Source of the DNA: Lysobacterales bacterium
Lineage (GTDB): Bacteria > Pseudomonadota > Gammaproteobacteria > Xanthomonadales > SZUA-36
Assembly (NCBI GenBank): GCA_029287515.1
Contig: JARFQZ010000129.1
Coordinates: 1-9,817 of the forward strand
Length of the DNA: 9,817 nt
Reading direction: 5' to 3'
The translations under genes were made by a program, and so were the position numbers. The notes under the pieces are model-generated. The model saw only the letters and a program-made list of their open reading frames with translations, was not told the origin of the DNA and searched no databases. This document shows, piece by piece, positions 7,303 through 9,817 of the stretch (position 1 is its first letter; each line of letters starts with the position of its first letter).

Positions 7303-7906
7303 GTTTTGCCTCGCTGATAAATGCCTGCATTTTTGCAGCGCTTTTCAGTCCCGGTGCTTCTTCCACACCACTCGATACATCCACGGCCCAGGGCTTCACC
7401 CGGCGCACCGCCTGTCCCACGTTCTCCGGTGTAAGCCCGCCGGCCAGCACCAGCGGCAGGCGTATATCCGGAATTTCCGACCAGTCGAACACTTCTCCGG
7501 TGCCACCTGGCCCGCCCGGGGCATGACTGTCGAGCAGCAAGCCGGCCGCATCGGCATAGTCCCGCTCCGCCCGGTTCAGGACCCGCTCGTCCCCGATGCT
7601 CAGCGCCTTGACGTACGGCAGCCCGAATTGCCTGCAGAAGTCCGGAGCCTCGCGACCGTGGAACTGCAACAGGCTCAGCGGCACACGCTCAAGCACATCC
7701 CGTATGATTGCTGCCTCCTGGTCCATGAAGAGACCGACCCGGGACACAAAAGCTGGCACTTCACGCACCAGTTTTTCCGCCTCACCGGCACCGATTACCC
7801 TTTTACTGCGGTCAGAAAAGACAAAACCAAGGGCATCCGCACCGGCTTTTACCGCGTCGATGATGTCTTGCCTGCGGGTCAGGCCGCAAATTTTTACCCG
7901 GACCAT
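7292..7906 (-). CDS. trpF: Phosphoribosylanthranilate isomerase TrpF
   Basis: TrpF converts N-(5-phosphoribosyl)anthranilate to the carboxyphenylamino-deoxyribulose phosphate, the third step of tryptophan synthesis, as a stand-alone TIM-barrel enzyme. The start is ATG at 7904-7906, giving 204 residues. The catalytic pair is Cys7 in MVRVKICGLT and Asp126 in LLLDSHAPGGPGGTG, at the same positions as in the Thermotoga enzyme. LAGGLTPENV (154-163) and DVSSGVE (176-182) are the phosphate-binding loops. The reading frame stays open upstream to 8266, but that part lies over truA and does not resemble TrpF. The chosen ATG has AGGGGG at 7915-7920 with 8-nt spacing and overlaps the truA stop by one base (TGATG). 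The trpC and trpDEG genes are not here, so the early pathway must be encoded elsewhere. Confidence 0.97.
   Translation of the reverse strand: MVRVKICGLTRRQDIIDAVKAGADALGFVFSDRSKRVIGAGEAEKLVREVPAFVSRVGLFMDQEAAIIRDVLERVPLSLLQFHGREAPDFCRQFGLPYVKALSIGDERVLNRAERDYADAAGLLLDSHAPGGPGGTGEVFDWSEIPDIRLPLVLAGGLTPENVGQAVRRVKPWAVDVSSGVEEAPGLKSAAKMQAFISEAKREY
7309..7312 (-). promoter_or_regulatory. Ribosome binding site of trpB
   Basis: GAGG lies 6 nt before the GTG at 7300-7302, inside the end of trpF, and decides the non-ATG start. Confidence 0.65.
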
Positions 7907-8697
7907 CAGGATAACCCCCTGCCCCGCGGAAAATCCGGCGTTTCGGAAGGCAGGCCGTATTGTTCGGGATAACGGGCGCCCACGAAATACAGACCCTCGG
8001 GCGGCGCGGTCGGGGCAGCCAGTGTCCGGTCCATTTTCTGAAGCACTTCTTTCACCCAGGCCGTCTCCTGTTCTCCGCTGCCCACCTGCAAAAGACTGCC
8101 GGCGATGTTCCGCACCATGTGGTAAAGAAAGCCGTTTGCAGTGACGTCCAGGGAAACCAGGTTGCCCTGGCGTGAAACTGCAATCTGTTGGATTTCCCGC
8201 ACTGCGTGCCGGGCCTGGCAGGCCCGCGCCCTGAAAGAGGTGAAATCGTGTTCGCCCATCAAACACCGGGCGGCCCGGTTCATCTTATCAGCGTCAAGCG
8301 GCGTGCGACACCAGCTCATGCGTTTCGCGTCCAGGGCGGGACGAATCCAGCGGTTGAGAATGACGTAGCGGTAACTGCGCGCAAAGGCGCTGAAGCGGGC
8401 ATGAAATGAATCATCAACGTTTCGGATCCAGAGAACGCTGATCCCGGCGGGAAGATTGCTGTTCAATCCCAGGATCCAGGAGCGCTCCTCGCGATGCGCA
8501 TCCGAATCGAAATGCGCCACCTGGCAAAGCGCGTGGACGCCCGTATCGGTCCTGCCGCTGCAGGTCACCCTGGCCTCGTGATCGGCTACGGCGGCTACAG
8601 CCTGTTCCAGGCACCCCTGCACCGTGGGTTCCTGGCGCTGGATCTGCCAGCCGTAAAACTGGCTGCCATCATATTCGAGCCCGATGGCGTACCGCAT
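7906..8697 (-). CDS. truA: tRNA pseudouridine(38-40) synthase TruA
   Basis: TruA isomerises uridines 38, 39 and 40 in the anticodon arm of many tRNAs, in the cytoplasm and without cofactor. The 263 residues fit the family (about 260-270). The N-terminus has the typical LEYDGSQFYGWQIQ (7-20). The catalytic aspartate is Asp51 in CSGRTDTGVHA (46-56), equal to E. coli Asp60. FHARFSAFARSYRY (97-110) and GEHDFTSFRA follow as expected, and FLYHMVRNIAG carries the conserved RN of the second half. The ATG at 8695-8697 is the only in-frame start after an in-frame stop at 8707-8709. Its ribosome site is poor (an AGG about 15 nt upstream), so coupling from fimV or weak initiation is possible. The stop shares one base with the trpF start. 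Confidence 0.97.
   Translation of the reverse strand: MRYAIGLEYDGSQFYGWQIQRQEPTVQGCLEQAVAAVADHEARVTCSGRTDTGVHALCQVAHFDSDAHREERSWILGLNSNLPAGISVLWIRNVDDSFHARFSAFARSYRYVILNRWIRPALDAKRMSWCRTPLDADKMNRAARCLMGEHDFTSFRARACQARHAVREIQQIAVSRQGNLVSLDVTANGFLYHMVRNIAGSLLQVGSGEQETAWVKEVLQKMDRTLAAPTAPPEGLYFVGARYPEQYGLPSETPDFPRGRGLS
7915..7920 (-). promoter_or_regulatory. Ribosome binding site of trpF
   Basis: AGGGGG lies 8 nt before the ATG at 7904-7906, within the last codons of truA. It supports the 204-residue TrpF over a longer version read from the same open frame. Confidence 0.75.
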
Positions 8698-8719
8698 GAC
8701 ATGGGCTTAAACCTGCGGG

Positions 8720-9817
8720 TCAGGAGACCAGCAGGTCCAGCATCTTCCTGGCTTCTTCGCGCTGAGACTCGTTGCCGTTATTCTGGACTTCTTCGAGAAT
8801 CACGCGGGCCGCTTCCTTGTCGCCCATGGAAATATAGGCGCGGGCCAGGTCAAGCTGGATTTCCGGATCGGAGCTTTCTTCATCGAGGAGCTCGGCATCA
8901 TCACCGCCGGTCCCGAATGAAGCCGCGGCGGGCTTTTCTTTCGCACCCTCCGGCGCACCCTCTTCCGCTGCCTTTTCGGCCTGTTCTTCGGCAGCCTGTT
9001 CCTCCGGCGCTTCCGGCGGCTCCTCCAGCACCCGCAGAACTTCCTCGGCCTCGTCCTTGATCTCCTTGATCTGCTCCTCTTCGGAAAGAAGTTCCTCACC
9101 GCCACGCCGGCTGAGCAGCCAGCCGATGGCGCCGGCAGCCAGCACCAGTAACCCTACCAGCCAGAGCGGTATCTTGCTGTACCAGGGCTCGCTGGCCTCC
9201 TGGCTGGCCGTTTGCTGTTGGCGTTCCTGCCTTAGCCGTTCTTCCATATTGGCCATGTCAGCGTCTTCGACATTACCTTCATCCGTATCGGCGAGCTGGG
9301 CTTCCAACTCTTTGATACGCTGTTCCAGGTACTCGTTCTGCTGCTGCTGTGTGATCAACTCTTCTTCGGTGCGGGCAAGGTTCTCGCGCAACGTGGACGT
9401 TGCGACCGAAGCATCGGCGGTAACTTCTTCCGTCTCTTCAAACCCGTAAGCGCTGTCGAGGTCACTTTCCTCGGACGGCGGCACCAGTTCCAGCTGGTCC
9501 CGCAGCTGTGGTTCCGAATCCGCTTCGGCAAGGGGTTCCTGTTCAGGTTCCCCGGGCGTCTCTTCACTCACAGCTTCTGCGATATCCGCTTCGGGCGCGG
9601 CAAGCTCTTCCTCTGGTTCGACAAGCTCCTCTTCGACTTCGGCTACGGGCGTCTCGGCCGGCGCTGGAGGTGGCTGAACAGGCTCCGGTTCAGCAAAACT
9701 GTCGGTTTCCCCGGCCAGCAGGGGGGTCGAGGGGCTGGCCACGGTCTCGCTGGGCTTGCTTCCCCGAAACTCCTCGGTTTGCGCGGAAACCTCGCTGATC
9801 GCGGCAGCCGTGGACAT
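8720..9817 (-). CDS. fimV: FimV/HubP-type polar membrane protein, C-terminal part (5' end outside window)
   Basis: The frame reaches the right edge of the window; the ATG at 9815-9817 is probably an internal Met, because FimV proteins start with a signal peptide and a LysM domain, neither of which is seen here. In the visible 365 residues: an acidic Pro/Glu-rich stretch (about 40-135), a probable coiled coil (143-177 and 185-205, rich in Glu, Gln and Leu), one membrane segment (about 217-236, WLVGLLVLAAGAIGWLL) followed by SRR, which fits a cytoplasmic C-terminus, an Ala/Glu-rich linker (245-300), and the conserved C-terminal FimV motif DPEIQLDLARAYISMGDKEAAR (318-339) with a helix to the end. 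FimV/HubP organises the cell pole and supports type IV pilus, chemotaxis or type II secretion functions in relatives. Position next to truA is the classic fimV locus. The cytoplasmic part looks short for the family. Confidence 0.9.
   Translation of the reverse strand: MSTAAAISEVSAQTEEFRGSKPSETVASPSTPLLAGETDSFAEPEPVQPPPAPAETPVAEVEEELVEPEEELAAPEADIAEAVSEETPGEPEQEPLAEADSEPQLRDQLELVPPSEESDLDSAYGFEETEEVTADASVATSTLRENLARTEEELITQQQQNEYLEQRIKELEAQLADTDEGNVEDADMANMEERLRQERQQQTASQEASEPWYSKIPLWLVGLLVLAAGAIGWLLSRRGGEELLSEEEQIKEIKDEAEEVLRVLEEPPEAPEEQAAEEQAEKAAEEGAPEGAKEKPAAASFGTGGDDAELLDEESSDPEIQLDLARAYISMGDKEAARVILEEVQNNGNESQREEARKMLDLLVS

Noticed and set aside
7907..8266. A 324-residue version of TrpF extending upstream into truA
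   Set aside because: The extra ~120 residues lie over truA in another frame and resemble nothing. The ATG at 7906 has a good ribosome site and gives exactly the family length with Cys7 and Asp126.
8698..8719. A terminator or promoter between fimV and truA
   Set aside because: The 22-nt gap has no hairpin with a T-run and no recognisable promoter boxes.
1..9817. Mobile elements, CRISPR arrays, RNA genes, toxin-antitoxin or defence genes
   Set aside because: Every frame of substance belongs to a conserved housekeeping family in its expected order. I saw no terminal inverted repeats, repeat-spacer pattern or tRNA-like structure.

Overview
The window is a dense, single-direction gene cluster. 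Ten genes lie on the minus strand and cover almost every base, in transcription order (right to left): fimV (5' part outside the window), truA, trpF, trpB, trpA, accD, folC, a dedD-like SPOR gene, cvpA and purF (3' end outside the window). Families, motifs and gene order point to a GC-rich gammaproteobacterium outside the Enterobacterales. From general knowledge, Pseudomonas aeruginosa has fimV-truA-trpF-accD-folC-SPOR gene-cvpA-purF in this order but without trpBA. Xanthomonadales-type genomes keep trpB and trpA between trpF and accD, as here. Genus and species cannot be named from this window.

Layout. 8720-9817: C-terminal half of a FimV/HubP-type polar membrane protein. 7906-8697: TruA, tRNA pseudouridine synthase. 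6079-7906: trpF-trpB-trpA, the late tryptophan enzymes, with overlapping ends. 4383-5273: AccD, the zinc-containing carboxyltransferase beta subunit of acetyl-CoA carboxylase. 3050-4396: FolC, dihydrofolate/folylpolyglutamate synthase. 2101-3033: a DedD-like inner-membrane protein with two SPOR domains where E. coli DedD has one. 1451-2101: CvpA with an acidic C-terminal tail. 1-1466: PurF, the first committed enzyme of purine synthesis.

The joints are very tight: 22 nt between fimV and truA, 1 nt overlap truA/trpF, 11 nt overlap trpF/trpB, 4 nt overlaps trpB/trpA and trpA/accD, about 14 nt overlap accD/folC, 16 nt gap folC/dedD, 1 nt overlap dedD/cvpA and 16 nt overlap cvpA/purF. This suggests co-transcription and translational coupling from truA to purF. 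There is no non-coding stretch over 300 bases; the longest gap is 22 nt. I saw no RNA gene, mobile element, CRISPR array, trp leader peptide or rho-independent terminator.

Most of the window is ordinary housekeeping DNA, and I do not see an undescribed system. The items most worth checking are the tandem-SPOR DedD protein, a promoter-like sequence with a small palindrome inside the cvpA tail just upstream of purF, the short cytoplasmic part of FimV, and the unusual folC start region.
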